Source of the DNA: Isoetes taiwanensis
Taxonomy: Eukaryota > Streptophyta > Lycopodiopsida > Isoetales > Isoetaceae
Reading direction: 5' to 3'
Assembly: GCA_021234155.1 (NCBI GenBank)
Contig: JAJEKV010000090.1
Location: 2,036,479-2,100,478 of the forward strand
Length of the DNA stretch: 64,000 bases
In this document: positions 1-10,358 of the stretch, one piece after another
Layout: every line of letters starts with the position of its first letter
Numbering within the stretch: the first letter of the stretch is position 1
Translations under genes and position numbers: made by a program
The notes under the pieces: model-generated
The model's database searches: none
What the model saw: only the letters and a program-made list of their open reading frames with translations
Told to the model about the DNA's origin: nothing

Positions 1-297
1 TACACCATATTTAGTAATTATTTAATTATTAAGATATGTATTAATCTTGTATTACTTCGTATTTTTTCTAATGGTCTCCGATTGGTCTCCGATTGGGATG
101 ATTCTTCGACCCATTTTAGGTGAAATTTGATGCAGATGCATAATTTTCACTCCAAATTTACTAGAAGATGAATTTGACTTACTCATTCCTTCGGCTAACA
201 CTTAACCTAAGTCCTGACCCACTACCTAGGAGAAAAAATTTTCCCCTATTTTCGCGGTTCAATGGTCAGTGCTAGTTCCTGGTCAACCAAGAACATT
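1..297 (-). mobile_element. Internal 5' leader of a minus-strand LTR retrotransposon, cut by the window edge
   Basis: This stretch lies just inside the primer binding site of the LTR element that occupies 311-1962. Read on the minus strand it should be the untranslated leader between the 5' LTR and gag. I see no coding region in it. The rest of the element, including gag and pol, lies to the left of the window, so its superfamily cannot be decided here. Confidence 0.5.
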
Positions 298-309
298 GCT
301 CTGATACCA
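298..309 (-). other. Primer binding site complementary to initiator methionine tRNA
   Basis: The plus strand reads GCTCTGATACCA, so the minus strand reads TGGTATCAGAGC, the standard plant retrotransposon primer binding site that pairs with the 3' end of tRNA-iMet. It sits one base inside the LTR end at 311, which is the expected spacing. This fixes the orientation of the LTR (minus) and shows that the LTR at 311-1962 is a 5' LTR joined to an internal region, not a solo LTR. Confidence 0.85.
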
Positions 310-310
310 T

Positions 311-1962
311 TGTGACGCTCCCTGCTAAACATACGGCGCCCAGCCGTACACTCGGCAGGAAATCCCCGTCCGGCTCAACAACGCCGCGGGCCCTTCGTCT
401 ACCCGCTCACGAGGTGATCCCTAGTGCGGGGAGGGAACACTGAAGGTGTCTTCTGGCGCCCTTACCCTATGGGCTCCTATAACAAATGAAGCTTATAACA
501 CGTCGAAACTAGCATCAAACATATACAAATACTACCTCGAAGGGTAGTGCATCACACATAAACCAATACAAAGATGATAAGCACAAACCATGAAACATGA
601 GAGCTCCTACCCCGGCTCAGACTCATAAGGAGGGTGACCCGCCAGAGGCTAGGCCTCAAGATAGAACAGACCAGGAGTCATGGCAATGGCGGGGCTGGCA
701 TAGAACAATGGCTAGGGTTGACCACTCCATCCGCCCCTCACATTGCATACTTTGCGGATGGGCTAAATCGGGGCTCGACAGGACTCTAGCCTTCCAGATA
801 CGCAATCCCAGGGCATCACCCATCGGGACTACTCCAGGTTGCATCTCCCTGGTCCGTCGAGGCAGGAAGGGTTGCATCTCCCCTTCCTAGGGTCTAGAGG
901 TTCCGTGGGCGGCTAGAGAATCGTGGCGCACACCCGATTCGTGCCGACTTAACCCCCAAAGCGAGAGCCAAGCCCGGCACTTGCGGCTCAGAGAGACGGG
1001 GGCATCACCATTGCCCGAGGAGGTGTCTGGACCCATGCTTTCCCACACGGTGACCAACCATAAGCCTAGCCCATTATGGGATCCCCCGAAGCCCCCACTC
1101 GGCAGGGATTCTCCCTCCACATTCCCTCTAGCCCCGTTATATGGTGCTGAGTCATATCATAGCCTCGATAGCCTAGTGGGCTCCTATGCACAGGCCGCAA
1201 CTAATAGGAACTAAGGGATCTACTCTAGGAGCATACTACATATGGCCCTAGGTCTCTACCCCCCTTCCCAATACAAGAGGAGCAATCATGATCAACCATC
1301 ATCACATAATCATCACATCATGAGAATAATCATAAGAAGAACATCTTAACCTAATCATACAAATCTAACTAATGGTTAGGGTTCATTGATTAGGGTTCAA
1401 GATGTTGAATCCGGAATGCTAGGATGGCTCTACTCTAGATACAAGATACTAAGCGTTATCACGGAATGCTAATTCCGATAAGCTATCACAACTACTACCC
1501 TACATACACGCTCACGAAGCTCTCCCTCCGGATCCGTGTGCCTCCATGGTCTTCACTCACGTGATGCTTGCTCTTGCTCCAAGAACGAGTCTACCATTTG
1601 TTGGGGCTGCACCGGTCTATGCCACGACAAGCGATGTTCGGAACGGAGTTTGAACGCAGTAGGTGAGTCTCTAGGCGCTAGGGCTGGAAAGAGGCCTAGG
1701 GTTAGGGTTTCAGCCTATATAAGTTAGGTCCACCTAGGATGCCACGTGGCACCAATCGGGTGCGTCCTGGGTGGCGGGTGCCCAATAGGTTAAGGCCACG
1801 TGGATAATGGTCTTAACCTATGGTTGGCTAAGTTATGTGAATAACTTGGCCATGCCCCCTAGTGCCACAATCTATGGTATACAAGGCTATGAAGATAGAC
1901 TTGTATAGTGACGGATCCAGGAATATACGTATTTATGGCGTATATTCCCCTGGACCGTCACA
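311..1962 (-). mobile_element. 5' LTR of a retrotransposon (LTR family 1, full-length copy)
   Basis: The block starts TGTGACGCTCC and ends GGACCGTCACA, so it has the TG...CA ends and short inverted termini of an LTR. It is 1652 bp. A near-terminal hairpin (about 1910-1960; arms of the GGATCCAGGAATATACG type) marks the 1962 end. The primer binding site at 298-309 adjoins the other end. Three relatives occur in the window: a partial copy at 10359-11300, a partial copy at 50768-51188 and a full solo LTR in the opposite orientation at 45333-46924. The element is inserted in chromovirus reverse transcriptase sequence that resumes at 1963; the 5-bp target duplicate would be the CATAA at 1963-1967, whose partner is outside the window. 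Short ORFs inside are not genes. Confidence 0.85.
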
Positions 1963-4029
1963 CATAAGCAGACGGTAAAGAACAAATACGCCTTGCCTAG
2001 GGCAGATGACTTACGTTCAAGCTTCCTTTGAAAAGCTCAAGGAAGCCTTGACAGCAGCACCAATGCTTAGCCTACCAGATTCAAGCAAAGATAAGCTTGT
2101 AGCAACTGATGCTAGTAAGCTAGCAACGTGGGGAGTTCTCATGCAAGAAGGAAGAGTGGTAGCCTATGACTTCAAGAAAACAAATGATGCCGAGCAAAGT
2201 TACCCAATACATGATCAAGAACTCCTGGCCATAGTAAGAGCTCTTCATATTTGGCAGCACTACCTGCTTGGTAGGAAATTCCAGTTGGATATCGATCATT
2301 AAAGCCTCCAATATATTTTTACGCAAACAATCCTCAATTTGGGGCAAAGGCGATGGATGGAGTTCTTCGAAGAGTATGACTTTGAGATAGTTTATAAGCC
2401 AAGTAAATTAAATATGGTGCTGACGCTCTCTCTCTCGCAGGCCATTGGAGACTTGAGTGCATTGCAACGCCATCTCCACCTTGTGTAGTGATTTCGACAA
2501 AAAGATTGAAGAGGTCTTGCCTTCAAGCAAAGAATTCAAGCAAACATGGACTAGTCTTTGCAAAGAAGCAAGGACAAATTCAGAAAGAGAAGCTTATAGA
2601 AGATATAAGAGAGAAGGCAATCTTCTCTACCACAAGGACAAACTTTGTGTCCCTGAATCATCAGGAGTAAGGAAGTTAATTCTTCATGATACTCACAATA
2701 GCCAAATAGTCGGCCATGCAGGGTTCATAAAAACCTACTTCAAGATAAGAAGTAGTTATTATTGGCCTCATGAGGTAGGACATAGTTAGCTACATTCGAC
2801 AGTGCCAGTTATGTCAACAAACAAAGGCCGAGCAGCTTCGATTCTAGGAACCTTGGAACCCTTGGCAGTACCAACCGTTAAGTGAGAAGTTGTGAGCATG
2901 AATTTTATAACCGGACTCCCAAGAACAGCAAGGGGCCAGGTTGCTTTAATGGTAGTGGTCGACAAATTATCCAAGATAGCTCACTTTTTGCCATGTCGAA
3001 CCACAGATACAACATTGGATACCGCCTTGCTCTTTGCAAAAGAAGTATTTAGATTGCATGGGATGCCAAGGGAAATCATCTCCGATAGGAACCCCAAGCT
3101 TATACATGCCTTTTGAAAGGACTTCTTCAACACGATCCAGACCATAGTGGTCGACAAGTTATCCAAGATGGTTCGTTTTTTGCCATGTCGAACTGTGTGG
3201 ATACCGCATTGGATACCGCCTTCTTTGCAAAAGAAATATTTAGATTGCATGGGATGCCAAAGGAAATCATCTCCGATAGGGACCCCAAGTTTATGTGTTT
3301 TTTGGAAGGACTTCTTCAACACGATCCAGACCAAGTTGATGAATTATGCTTATGAATGCTTGACACCAGATACTTGGCACAACCCAATGTCTAAAGTTGA
3401 AGTTTCTCATCAAATGTTGACCAATATGCAGCAGTTAGTAAAAGAGGTTAGAGGCTATCTTCTGGCAGCAAGAAGTCGGCAAAAGAGCATAGCCGAAGCA
3501 TAGAACTGTAAGGGAGTTCCAAGTTGGGGATAGTGTTTGGCTCAAGATTAAGGTCAAGCAAGCAATGCTTCAAATTGGGAATTGCAAGAAGCTTGCACCA
3601 AGATGGGCGGGACCTTTCGAGATCTTAGAGCGAGTAGAGAATCAAGCCTACACGCTCGATTTGCCAGGCCATCTCAAAGTCCACAAAGTCTTCCCTCCAA
3701 ACCCAGAGGAGGTTTTGGAGACTCCAATCTTGTTGGAGATGATGGAGGAGCAAATCGAGAAATTCCTGAGTTAATTCTTGATAAGGCAATTAAAAAAGTC
3801 AAGAAGGTCCCAGTTCCTTCAATATTTGATCAAGTGGAAGCACTTGCCCGTGGAAGATACAACATGGATATTGAAGCAAGATTTAGAGAAGCAATACCCA
3901 GACTTTATGAAGCAATTCGACGGCCAAGTCATCTCCGAATTGGTTGATGCCAACCTGTCAGGTGCTTTAGCTAAGTTTTGTTATGTCTTAGTGTATGTGC
4001 AGGAAGGTGTATGCATCCTAGGCTTGTAG
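1963..4029 (+). pseudogene. Chromovirus (Ty3/gypsy) pol remnant: RT stub, RNase H, integrase, chromodomain
   Basis: Translated in shifting frames, the piece gives the RT motif NKYALPRADDL (about 1982-2013), then jumps straight to the end of RT and the RNase H region (2018-2302, with TDASKLATWGVL and YPIHDQELLAIV), so most of RT is deleted. Next come the integrase zinc-binding region (about 2600-2790), the integrase core (2892-3335), the GPFEIL / HKVF segment (3600-3700) and a chromodomain (about 3800-3925, FLQYLIKWKHLPVEDTTW). The order RT, RNase H, IN, chromodomain is that of plant chromoviruses. Frameshifts and stops are frequent. The first integrase aspartate is lost (SMNFITGLP where MDFI is usual). 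The 5' part is cut off by the LTR element at 1-1962. No LTR of this element was recognised. Confidence 0.9.
2955..3338 (+). repeat. 192-bp tandem duplication inside the chromovirus integrase core
   Basis: The block beginning GTGGTCGACAA at 2955 repeats from 3147. Both units encode VDKLSK, FLPCRT, FRLHGMP and ISDR-x-PK, so the second catalytic aspartate region is present twice. The unit length of 192 bp is a multiple of three, but unit 1 ends with a TGA at about 3114. The units differ at scattered positions, so the duplication is not very recent. Confidence 0.85.
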
Positions 4030-4413
4030 GGTGCATACGCGGGAATCTCAGATTGTAGGCCATGATGAGATAACCTCCAGGGGCGTTCTCTAGGCCATCA
4101 CACACCAAGAGTGCGCCTGACCAAAAGGGTCATATGAGAGGAGCACAGCACGGTGGATGATGATGAGGCCATCACTCGGATGATCTCTATGCCATGATGC
4201 AGGGCACGTGCACATGACCATAGGGGGTCCATGGTGAGGTATGCGCGATCATGCACGATGATGGGATCGTGAGACGTTCCCTAGCTTAAACCCCCAGGGA
4301 CATGAGGCACTGCGGGCGTACACGATCAAGGGGATCTTGTACAAGGTAGCCTCCATAATACAGCCTCCATAATCACAAAAACGTTTTTGGATTTGACAGG
4401 CTCGATTCTACAG
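4030..4413. other. GC-richer block without a gene, probably the 3' flank of the chromovirus
   Basis: No coding region or recognised repeat is visible. The composition changes from GC-rich (4030-4340) to AT-rich near the splice acceptor at about 4413. The GC-rich part may be the 3' LTR or untranslated end of the chromovirus, since it follows the chromodomain directly, but no TG...CA pair was found to prove this. Confidence 0.3.
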
Positions 4414-4883
4414 ACCAGAAGAAAGAAGTATGGCATTTAGTGGAGAACCGCAAAGTTATGCAGGTTGCAGTGTCTGATAAGGAAAAGATTGTTCACAGTG
4501 AAATTGTCAGTAACATCCAAGAAACCATACAGCACGTGAAAGGAGTGGAGTCCAATGACAAATTAGCAGCAAAAAGAGCAGTATTAGTCATGGCACTTGG
4601 GAAGGTCAGGCGTGGAAGCAAAAGATTAGCTGCCAGGGCTTTAGGAATTCATCCAAGGAATTGTTCCAGAGCTAAGAAGCACTGTATTGCAATTAGTAAT
4701 AAAAACGCATTGTGGGCTCTTGGGGGAAGGAAGAAGAGAAAGGATTCCCTGAGCCAAGAAGTGATTGAAAAAGTTGTGGATTATTGGACAAACTACACCA
4801 GAGTTTCGCCTAACTTCAAGGACGTCAGATCTGGTAGAGGAAAACATCCTAAGCATCCAACACATTACCTTGATGTGAGCCAG

Positions 4884-5667
4884 GTATACTATCTGTAGAT
4901 CAGTTTTTTACTAAGTCTTTTTTCACATTTACTAATACTAATATTTTTTTATAAGTTTTGAAGTATTGATTCTAATATGATCTGCTAATGGAATTAATCT
5001 GCACGTTCTTCTCGTGGTAGCAAGTCTTAGTGCTATTGATGGTTGATAATGGATCACTTTTTGATATAGTGCTAAGGTTTTTCACCTTTATAATGTTGGT
5101 GCCACGTTTAGTAATTGTGTTGATGTTAGTGCCACTGTTAGTGATTTTATAAATGACAGTGCTAATATTACTAATTTCGTTAATGTTGTTCCACTGTTAG
5201 TAATTTTGTCAATGTTAGCACTAAACTTAATCTGTAGTTAGTGAAGCACCACCTACCACTACAGATTAGCAATGCTTTCATCTCAATGTCCTAGCATTGG
5301 TTAGTGGTTTGATTTGCTAAGGGTTATGTCGTAATGCTAATGGAATCAGTAATTAGTCTAAGTTGCTATTCATTAGCAGTTGTTTTTTCTAGTGGTATTA
5401 GCATTAGCATTTACTAAGTAGTTTTCTATGTGTGTTTGATCTAGTGGTAACACACTAGTTCCTTAGCAATGTGGTCTCGAGTTCGAGACCGCCCAGAATC
5501 GCACTCGGTACTGTTGGGGGTCAAATCCCAACAGACACAATGTAAGGTGGTTGGGGGCAGGGCCCAACCGAGCAATGTAGTGTGGTGTGTGGTCACATGT
5601 CCAGTTGGATGCTGCCTAGTGGCGTGACATTAAAACTACTATCTATCTATCTATTCTTATTCTGCAG
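4884..5667 (+). other. Phase-0 intron of the transposase-like pseudogene
   Basis: The donor is CAG|GTATAC at 4883/4884 and the acceptor TTCTGCAG at 5660-5667. Removing the interval joins LDVSQ to TEFFTSFMQD in one frame without a stop, and the joined segment reads smoothly into the next conserved part. The intron is AT-rich with many TTAGTGCCAC / GTTAGTAATTT-like words at 5040-5260, which look like a degenerate short tandem repeat, and it contains the SINE at 5430-5655. Confidence 0.75.
5430..5655 (+). mobile_element. tRNA-derived SINE, copy 1
   Basis: A pol III box A-like word (TGATCTAGTGG, 5437-5447) is followed about 33 bases later by a box B-like word (AGTTCGAGACC, 5480-5490), as in tRNA-derived SINEs. 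A body of about 150 bp follows and the element ends in a (TATC)n-type tail at 5640-5655. The same sequence occurs on the minus strand at 48271-48490, and its last part at 56248-56300. This copy lies inside the intron 4884-5667 in the same orientation as the host gene. No clean target duplication was identified by eye. Confidence 0.85.
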
Positions 5668-7481
5668 ACAGAATTCTTCACTAGTTTCATGCAAGACAAT
5701 CCAGATGTTCAAATTAAGCAGAGAGCCTTCGAGAAATTAAAGCCTTACTTTGTTGTAAAGCTATCTGAATTCAATACCTGTTGTTGCGTCTATCATGAGA
5801 GGATGTCAATGCTGAGGGAAGGGGTGAAGAACATGAGGAAAAAGTCCATGGTGCACGGTGCAGATTGCACCTGTGAGTGCAAGATATGTGACCACGCGGC
5901 AAGCCAAGTAGGGTGCAATGCAGCAAGACATGTTTGGCAGTCTAACAGTGACATGTGGAGAAGCATGGTTTGCCCAAAGCCTGAAGGTGAGGAGTGGCAC
6001 AATGAAGCATGCTTGTCAGGAACCTGCAGCAAATGTGGTGTGGACAAAATGGAAAGGTGTCCAAAAGAAGAAACAAAGGACAGTACCTCAAAATTCACTT
6101 GGGAGAACATAGACTACATTGAAATTGGTAAGGATAAAAATGGCAAACCTAAAAAAAGAATTGAGCATCAATATTTACAGACTTCACCCAAAGTTTTGAT
6201 GGAAACCTTCAGATCTAAAGCAAAGGAGTTTGTGACACACAATTTCAGGTATAAATGGCGACAAAACCATGTTTAGACAACTCTTGAACGGGTTTCTTGA
6301 TGATACTATTATATCGATGGTTGACTTTGCAGAGAAATTACTCTTTCAAGGAGCGAGAATGAAGTCCAAATCAAAGCATTGGCATAATGAAGCGAGATCA
6401 CTATTCTTGTGCACCTCACATATAGAAGGGATCACGAGACACAAGAAATGATCAAGGAAGAACATTTTTATATATCGATGTGAGAAAACATGATTCTTTG
6501 TTTGTGCATCATTGCTTTCTCTTACACAATCATTGGATGCAAGAGAAGGAAATCACTTTGAAGAAGCATTATGACTTCTCAGATGGTGCAGCCTCACAGT
6601 TTAAAGGTAAAAAATCATTTTACTTTGATGCTAGATTCAAATCTTTAACAAGTTTAGACATGATGTGGAACTTTTGGTGCTCTGGCCATGGGAAGGGAGA
6701 ACATGATGGTGCGGGAGCAGCAATAAAGAGGGCTTTGAGAGCGGCCACGTTGAAGGGCGCAAAGATGACCAATGCACACGAGGTGGTGGAATGGCTAAAG
6801 TAGTACATGTCAACAGCAGCACCCACAACATATAAAAAGAAGATTTAAACTGTAAGTAGAACTTTTTGGGAGGTTGAAATAGGACAAGTGGACAGAAAAA
6901 ATCAGTGGGAAGCACGTCCTATTGAAGGATCTAGAAACCTTCATTGTTTCCATAGGTGTTCAAATCACATGACACATTTACAGGTCAGAAACCTCTCTTG
7001 CTTTTGCACATATTGTTTAGATTTGAATTGGGAATCTTGCTCCAATGTATCATATACTAAGAAGTTTGAACTAGTTGTGGTACAGCCCATCAAAGGTATT
7101 GTTGAAGAAGAAGTACATGATGAAGGAGAAGAAGCATATATTGGCAGCGCTGACTTATGTAGCATGCAAGTATCTATAGGTGATGTCTTTGCAGTGGTGG
7201 CTCCAAATAACAATCACGAGAATGTGAAATTCTACCTTATCCTATGTACCAAAGCTAAGTACTTGGTGTTAGAAGACTTTGTAGATATGCAAGGGCGGTT
7301 TGTGAAAGGGGATGAGGTCATAGAAGGGACATACTATGAGAAGTTGGTGAATTGTAAATCCAAATACAAGTTTTGTAGAGGAAATAAAGCAATTGTTTAT
7401 GCCACTCAAGTTGCAAAGAACAAAGTCGAGGTTGATTCAAGCAAAAGCACGTTGTTAAGCGGGGAGTGGTTTACATTCTAA

Positions 7482-7712
7482 GTGCCAAAGAAGAACAAGA
7501 TATTCTAGAGAGGCTTCCCAATGTTGTTGGAATAGTGGAAAAAGCAATTGTGTAAAAGGTAATTTGTATAGGTACTTTTATGAATATAAAAGAAGTTTAC
7601 GTATTTTGCATTCTCATTTTTTTATGCTTGATTCTGAGAATTTTGTACTTTCGAATGTTGAATGAATTCCAAGGTAAAAGCAATTAGAAAAAGCGTAATT
7701 CCAAGGTAAAAA
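7482..7712. other. 3' flank of the transposase-like pseudogene, no gene
   Basis: The stretch after the last transposase stop is AT-rich. It could hold the 3' untranslated region of the transposon gene, but no terminal inverted repeat was recognised. Confidence 0.3.
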
Positions 7713-8228
7713 ACGAGAATTTACACAAGGCACAAATTTACACAAGGCACAAGGTATAACAAAACCACAAATTTACAGAAAGGCACAAGGCCATCATCCA
7801 CATTAAAGAAGGCACTAAGGCACGGATTCTGAGAAGGCACAAGGCACGGATTACAGTCGGCACAAGGCCATTACAATTAAAGGTACTAAGGCCTGGATTA
7901 AACAAAAGGCACAACCTGGATTAAACTGAAGGCAGGTATTACAAAACCAATTGATTAAAACAGAAAATACCAGAATACTTCAAAAAGGCACAAGGCCATC
8001 ATATATTAAAAAAGGCACTAAGGCCATCATACATTACAAAAGGCACTAAGGCCTTTGTTACAGGGGTCGGCACAACCATTTTCACAAGGGGGGTGAGATC
8101 AAAAGGCACTAAGGCCTGTTTCACAAGGGGGTGAGATCAAATAAAGGCACCAAGGCCATTACGAAGAAAGGCACTAAGGCCTATAGCATCTGTTTTTTCA
8201 AAAAAAAATTACAAAGGCACAAAAGGCC
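7713..8228. repeat. Degenerate minisatellite of GGCACTAAGGCC-type units
   Basis: The words GGCACAAGG, GGCACTAAGGCC and GGCACAAGGCCATCAT recur roughly every 15-45 bases throughout this interval, separated by short AT-rich spacers. An A-rich run follows at 8250-8268. No coding region is present. The array lies between the convergent transposase-like gene (plus) and the acidic ORF (minus). Confidence 0.8.
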
Positions 8229-8370
8229 TGTGGTTGAACTTGATCAAAAGAAAAAAAAAAAAAAAAAGTTGGCTTCCTGAGCTCCCGGGACTTCAAGCTT
8301 CATCTGTAAGAAACGTGAAGAAAATTAGAAAGCCTGTAATAAAAGAAAGCAAAAATTGAATGCATGCTAC

Positions 8371-8760
8371 TTACTCTCCAGCCAATTTTGGAATTCCAAA
8401 AATATTTCCTTCTTCTTCTTCGTCCGGGTCTTCTTCTTCGTCCGGGTCTTCTTCTTCGCTGGTCTCGTGTTCGCTCCATTCGTTATCTTCAGAATCGATC
8501 TGCTCCTCGGAAGAATCTGCATCTTCTGAAAGCTCAGAAAGAGAGTCTGAGGAGCTTTCAGAAGAGGAGCTTTCAGGCTCGGGGCTCTCCAAAGAATTCT
8601 GGACAGAAACTTCGGGCCCCTGCAAAAGAAAATTTGGCCAAGATCCTATGCCATAACTGGCAAGGACCTGTGCCAAAGGAATGGAAAGCAAGGCCCGGCA
8701 CTTGGAAGGGCCAGGGGAAGGGGAGGCAGAGCGGGAGGGAGAGCGGCAGCGCTTCGACAT
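8371..8760 (-). CDS. Small acidic low-complexity protein, function unknown
   Basis: I do not recognise this protein. From the ATG at 8760 it has 129 residues: a Ser/Arg/Pro-rich basic start (SRSASPSPGPSK), a short ordinary segment (about residues 25-55), then a long Glu/Asp/Ser-rich region with DPDEEE-type repeats. A GTAAGT donor lies on the minus strand across the stop (8369-8374) and a good acceptor (TTTCTTACAG) at 8304; splicing these gives a stop after the same last residue, so the predicted protein does not change. An upstream GTG at 8796 could extend the frame. It faces the transposase-like gene across the minisatellite and could be an accessory ORF of that transposon; this is inference. 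Low-complexity composition makes chance ORF status possible. Confidence 0.4.
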   Translation of the reverse strand: MSKRCRSPSRSASPSPGPSKCRALLSIPLAQVLASYGIGSWPNFLLQGPEVSVQNSLESPEPESSSSESSSDSLSELSEDADSSEEQIDSEDNEWSEHETSEEEDPDEEEDPDEEEEGNIFGIPKLAGE

Positions 8761-9039
8761 TCTGTTTGGGAGAATTGGACGATGCTTCTCCCTCACGACT
8801 ATAGCCTATAAAGGCTGGCCTGAAATTAATTTCGTAGGCTACGATTTTAGGATTTCGTACCATTAGTATCTTAATCGTAATGATTTAGTAGGATACGAAT
8901 AATTACCTCGAAATGACCATAATTTTATTTTCTAAAACATAAAAAAAAAAAAATCTATCCTGAAATGGCCATTCTTTTTTGGACACCAATCATATTATGT
9001 TGGCTTGGCACTTGTTTAGTAATTGTAGTTATAATTAGC
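8761..9039. other. AT-rich spacer, no gene
   Basis: No coding region, RNA gene or repeat was recognised apart from an A-run near 8940-8952. Confidence 0.4.
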
Positions 9040-9365
9040 TAGTGTAAATTGATTGTTGACTTCAAAATTGTTGACTTACGCTTCACCAAACATGTTGGTC
9101 AATGAAAGTCAAACATGTAACAAAGGGGGTGATTCACACTTGTTGACTTGAAAATTGTTGTCTTACACAACAATGCCTTAACATAATGCATAGAATAGCA
9201 TAGGTCAAAATTGTTGACTTATGCTTTACCAAATGCTGATTCACACTTGTTGACTTGAAAATTCTTGACTCACGCTTTACCAAACACAATATGCATAGGT
9301 ACACAATATGCCTTAACATAATCCATTCATTTGGCATTTGTTGATTTGGCAATTGTTGATTTGGT
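9040..9365. repeat. Degenerate short tandem repeat with TTGTTGACTT words
   Basis: The words TTGTTGACTT, AAAATTGTTGACTTAYGCTT and ACAATATGC-CTTAACATAAT recur several times. Units are unequal and diverged. The stretch carries no gene. Confidence 0.6.
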
Positions 9366-9528
9366 AACAACTGGAACATCGAATGCATGTGGGATATTTG
9401 AGCCCATTACTAAAAAAAAGGGTGGACGAGGATTACATTTTGAAAGGTTATGGCACTCTGGCCTGTAACTGAAGATTACAAGCCAGCTACTCATAGCTCT
9501 TTCATCATCTAATCTCTATCCACACTCT

Positions 9529-10358
9529 TCAATGAAACAGCAAAAAACTATTTATATATGCGCCAGTTTGCTTCCTTGGACTGGCTCTGCTGGGGCCAGT
9601 GTAAAATTTCTTTTTGCCTCTTCCTTTCTTCCTGTCCACCATATTCCACCCTTTATCCTCGATATCCAAGACATCTTCGATCTTCTGCTGTATGTCAGCT
9701 TCGTGCCTTTGCTGATTGAATTCTGGTAGTTTAGGCATAGTTAAGATAAAGTTACATGTGTCTATTCTGACAGAAAGATTAATATTCTTGATCAGCACAA
9801 CCATATTGTCATCTATCTCCACCTTTGATGGGTCATCCTGAAATTTCTGGTGACAGAGGTTGAAATGAGTAATGTGATTCCGCTCCATCTCCATCTCTGG
9901 GGCAATATCCCCTGTTACCTTACCCTCCCCCCTTCTCTTCTTTATTTTGTTCCTTTGGAATCCAAGCCTGTCTCTGATACTTCTGATGAGAAGCATCTTT
10001 TTTCCTAGAGTCCGGCACCAGCCATTTGGAATAACTAATGATGAGATCCAGAAATTCCTCTGCCTTCACTCTGATTTTGATTTTTCTCTTCCATGTCTGA
10101 GTTATATTGATTTCAATAACATTCCCCAAGGTTTCGAATAGGATCACTAGATGGGATTGCGTCCAGAAGGCAGGAGGAAGATTGGGGAAGGAAATCCACG
10201 TCGAGGTTCTAATTTCATCTTCTGTCCCCGGATGATATAAAAGGGGGAATTATTAATGAAGTCCAATTTTCTCCTGAGAATGTGGTTGGCACACATCTCA
10301 TCTCTGCAGACAATTTGGAATGTTTTACTGTCAAGTTTCAGGATCGATAGAATTGGGA
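9529..10358 (-). pseudogene. LINE ORF1-like (DUF4283-like) remnant
   Basis: Three overlapping minus-strand reading frames line up in order (10358 down to 10147, 10147 to 9920, 9996 to 9529) and give a basic protein with the look of plant LINE ORF1 / DUF4283 proteins: an early segment with RDEMCANHILRRKLDF, a middle with the GFPSP-type turn, then ITQTWKRKIKIRVKAEE and a highly charged tail. Two frame changes are needed, so it is a remnant. ORF2 does not follow at lower coordinates. The other end is cut by LTR-derived sequence at 10359. The assignment rests on overall pattern, not on a catalytic motif. Confidence 0.35.

Larger units (their letters stand above)
4414..7481 (+). pseudogene. Transposase-like pseudogene: N-terminal HTH-like part, Cys-rich middle, D-G-x(3)-Q-F / HGKG core
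   Basis: Exon A (4414-4883) encodes a basic helix-turn-helix-like region (RLAARALGIHP) followed by RVSPNFKDV. A phase-0 intron (4884-5667) joins it to exon B (5668-about 6255), which has a cysteine-rich segment (CTCECKICDH, CSKCGVDKMERC). Near 6255-6269 a one-base shift moves the frame to IISMVDFAEK (6269-6451); after another shift come FSDGAASQFKGKKSF and WCSGHGKGEHDGAGAAIKRA (6480-6803), and then a C-terminal part (6888-7481). The aspartates in VDFAE and SDGAASQF have the look of an RNase H-like nuclease core. I recall this combination from uncharacterised, probably transposon-derived, proteins of invertebrates and non-seed plants, but I cannot name the superfamily. At least two frameshifts and internal stops make it a pseudogene. 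The 5' end is unclear: 4414 follows a good acceptor, so an upstream exon may be missing. Confidence 0.6.

Noticed and set aside
597-1727. Several open frames of 60-97 residues
   Set aside because: They lie inside the LTR, are on both strands, differ between LTR copies and have no family resemblance.
5430-5500. A possible tRNA gene
   Set aside because: Box A/B-like words are present but no full cloverleaf or acceptor stem is seen, and the sequence continues as a dispersed SINE with further copies.
7713-8228. CRISPR-like array
   Set aside because: Units are unequal, spacers are AT-rich and not unique in length, and the window is eukaryotic.
8360-8804. Plus-strand frames rich in Ser/Gly and Leu/Arg
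   Set aside because: They are mirror images of the acidic minus-strand ORF; codon repetition of the CTTCTTCTTCGTCCGGGT units explains them.
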